Shown here piece by piece: positions 62,491 to 64,000 of a DNA stretch of 64,000 bases. Positions within the stretch are counted from its first letter, which is position 1; every line of letters starts with the position of its first letter. The stretch is from Glycomyces albidus. GTDB lineage: Bacteria > Actinomycetota > Actinomycetes > Mycobacteriales > Micromonosporaceae. The position numbers and the translations under genes are program-made. The notes beneath the pieces were generated by a model. The model was not told the DNA's origin, did not search any database, and worked only from the letters and a program-made list of their open reading frames with translations. The DNA is taken from the NCBI RefSeq assembly GCF_009451885.1, contig NZ_WIAO01000017.1:1-64000 (forward strand), given 5' to 3'.

Positions 62491-63588
62491 ATGACCACCG
62501 ACGGTCTTCCCGACCTCCGGCGCGAGCCGCACCCGAGCCCGACCCCGCCCGAGACGCGCGAACGCATCCTCGCCGACCCCGTCTTCGGCACCGTGTTCAC
62601 CGACCACATGTTCCAGATGACCTGGACCGAGGGCCGCGGCTGGCACGACGCCGTGGTCAAGCCCTACGGCCCGCTGACCCTCTCCCCGGCGGCGGCGGTC
62701 CTGCACTACGCCCAGGAGATCTTCGAGGGCCTCAAGGCGTACCGGCACCAGGACGGCGGCATCGGCCTGTTCCGCGCCGAGGCCAACGCGCACCGCCTCA
62801 ACCTGTCGGCGGACCGCATGGCCATGCCGCACCTCCCCGAGGAGTGGTTCCTCGAGTCGATCCGCGAACTCCTCGCCGCGGACGGCGACTGGGTCCCGAG
62901 CCAGGACGAGGCCACCCTGTACCTGCGGCCCTACATGATCGCCTCCGAGGCGTTCCTGGGCGTGCGCCCCGCCAAGGAGTACACGTACCTGCTCATCGCC
63001 TCCCCGGCCGCCGCCTACTTCAAGGGCGGTCCCAAGCCCCTGACCCTGTGGGTCTCGGAGGAGTACAACCGGGCCGGACCGGGCGGCACCGGCGCCGCCA
63101 AGGCCGGCGGCAACTACGCCGCGAGCCTCCTGCCCCAGTCCGAGGCCATCGAGCACGGCTGCGACCAGGTGATCTTCCTCGACGCCGTGGAGTACAAGTA
63201 CGTCGACGAACTCGGCGGCATGAACCTGTTCTTCGTCTACGAGAACGAGCAGGTCCTCTACACCCCCGAGCTGGGCACCATCCTGGCCGGGATCACCCGC
63301 GACGCCATCATGACGCTCGCCGCCGAGGCCGGCTGGGAGGTCCGCGAGACCAAGTACTCGATCGACCGGTGGCGCGACGACGCCGAGGCCGGCGTCCTCA
63401 CCGAGGCGTTCGCGTGCGGCACCGCCGCCGTCATCACCCCGGTCGGCACCGTGAAGCGCCGCGACGGCGCGTTCACCATCGGCGGCGGTGAAGCCGGCAA
63501 GTTCACCATGCAGCTGCGCCAGACCCTCCTCGACCTCCAGTACGGCCGCACCGAGGACACCCACGGCTGGGTCACCAAGCTCGCCTGA
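62491..63588 (+). CDS. ilvE: Branched-chain amino-acid aminotransferase
   Basis: 365 residues, PLP fold type IV, class of mycobacterial IlvE. Schiff-base lysine near residue 203 in GAAKAGGNYAASLL, with EIFEGLKAYR and YKYVDELGGMNLFF. Catalyses the last step of Leu, Ile and Val synthesis. ATG 62491 has GAAGGA six bases upstream; GTG 62470 would add seven residues. Confidence 0.95.
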   Translation: MTTDGLPDLRREPHPSPTPPETRERILADPVFGTVFTDHMFQMTWTEGRGWHDAVVKPYGPLTLSPAAAVLHYAQEIFEGLKAYRHQDGGIGLFRAEANAHRLNLSADRMAMPHLPEEWFLESIRELLAADGDWVPSQDEATLYLRPYMIASEAFLGVRPAKEYTYLLIASPAAAYFKGGPKPLTLWVSEEYNRAGPGGTGAAKAGGNYAASLLPQSEAIEHGCDQVIFLDAVEYKYVDELGGMNLFFVYENEQVLYTPELGTILAGITRDAIMTLAAEAGWEVRETKYSIDRWRDDAEAGVLTEAFACGTAAVITPVGTVKRRDGAFTIGGGEAGKFTMQLRQTLLDLQYGRTEDTHGWVTKLA

Positions 63589-63712
63589 CCGGCCCGAACG
63601 CGGCCGTCGCCCACCCGACGGCAGCCGCGCCTCGGCAGAAAAACCGGACAAACGATGGTCCCCTTCCCGTACCTTTGAACCACGTGTGTGGCGGGCTCGG
63701 GAAGGGGACGCG

Positions 63713-64000
63713 TTGAGCGAGGTCACCATTCGGTTGAACCGGCTGGGGCTGGAACAGGGCCGCATGTGGCAGGCCGTCGTCGCAGCCCTCGCCATCGCAC
63801 TCCCGGTCGGGCTGTGGCTCGGCCTCGAACGCGCCCTCGGCGACTCGGTCCTCAGCATCGGCGACGGCGACACCCTCTACCTGCAGTCCTACCCCGTCCC
63901 CGGCGCCCGCCTCGAGTACGAGCTGCCGGGCAGCGGCTGGACCAGCCCCGGCGTCCACTTCGCCGACCAGCGCCAGAACTTCGTGCTCGACCACCTGCGC
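63713..64000 (+). CDS. Membrane-anchored protein, 5' part only
   Basis: The frame from TTG 63713 (after GAAGGGG) encodes 96 residues up to the window edge. A membrane helix (about 23-42, AVVAALAIALPVGLWLGLE) precedes an extracytoplasmic part with no recognised motif (GDTLYLQSYPVPGARLEYEL). Function cannot be stated from this fragment. Confidence 0.6.
   Translation, partial: MSEVTIRLNRLGLEQGRMWQAVVAALAIALPVGLWLGLERALGDSVLSIGDGDTLYLQSYPVPGARLEYELPGSGWTSPGVHFADQRQNFVLDHLR

Overview
The window is from a high-GC actinomycete. The evidence is GC-rich third codon positions, GTG and TTG starts, a bacterial proteasome activator ending in GQYL, a mycothiol-type DinB/isomerase protein, the split PurS/PurQ/PurL amidotransferase, and the order DUF3046-recA-recX. 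Many genes carry a TANNNT-like -10 box six or seven bases before the start codon, which suggests leaderless mRNAs. A Glycomyces/Stackebrandtia-like genus would fit, but that is only an impression from gene order.

Layout. 1-14.5 kb: the 3' tip of an IS481-type transposase, plsC, a 33-bp minisatellite, bpa, tRNA-Leu(CAG), an asparaginase, a ygfZ-fur operon, pabC, a glycolate/lactate-type FAD oxidase, a beta-lactamase-fold protein, two envelope proteins, a PAS-like protein and arginine deiminase. 14.5-27 kb: purine biosynthesis (purD, purB, purSQL, purFM), interrupted by an SCP-like gene and a large membrane-anchored protein. 27-31 kb: a PAP2 phosphatase, a divergent SDR/TetR pair and a mycothiol-type protein. 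31.3-39.8 kb: a catabolic island that reads as the non-phosphorylating L-fucose pathway (five enzymes in a tightly coupled minus-strand operon), with a divergent GntR regulator followed by lutABC. The predicted products of the fucose operon are pyruvate and L-lactate, and LutABC would turn the L-lactate into pyruvate.

39.8-44.1 kb is an accessory, decayed stretch: a three-gene operon of unknown small proteins, an aminoglycoside-phosphotransferase-like pseudogene with its catalytic middle deleted, and about 2.5 kb without a credible gene but with several unrelated tandem duplications. 44-56 kb: a polytopic membrane protein, a small HTH protein, an ABC exporter, a cold-shock protein, three tandem GNAT paralogues, a DEAD-box helicase with an RGG-rich tail, and a membrane-anchored Hsp70-like protein. 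56-64 kb: DoxX, a TetR regulator, DUF3046-recA-recX, serA, leuB, ilvE and the start of a membrane protein that runs off the window.

The most unusual signal is a roughly 100-130-bp dispersed element. Its three same-orientation copies lie 150-280 bp upstream of pabC, purB and purF, and a fourth fragment lies near 44.05 kb. Each full copy keeps a short-loop G-quadruplex motif whose G-strand can alternatively pair with a downstream C-rich arm, followed directly by a second small hairpin. It may be a folate/purine regulatory element or a dispersed repeat family; the window alone cannot decide.
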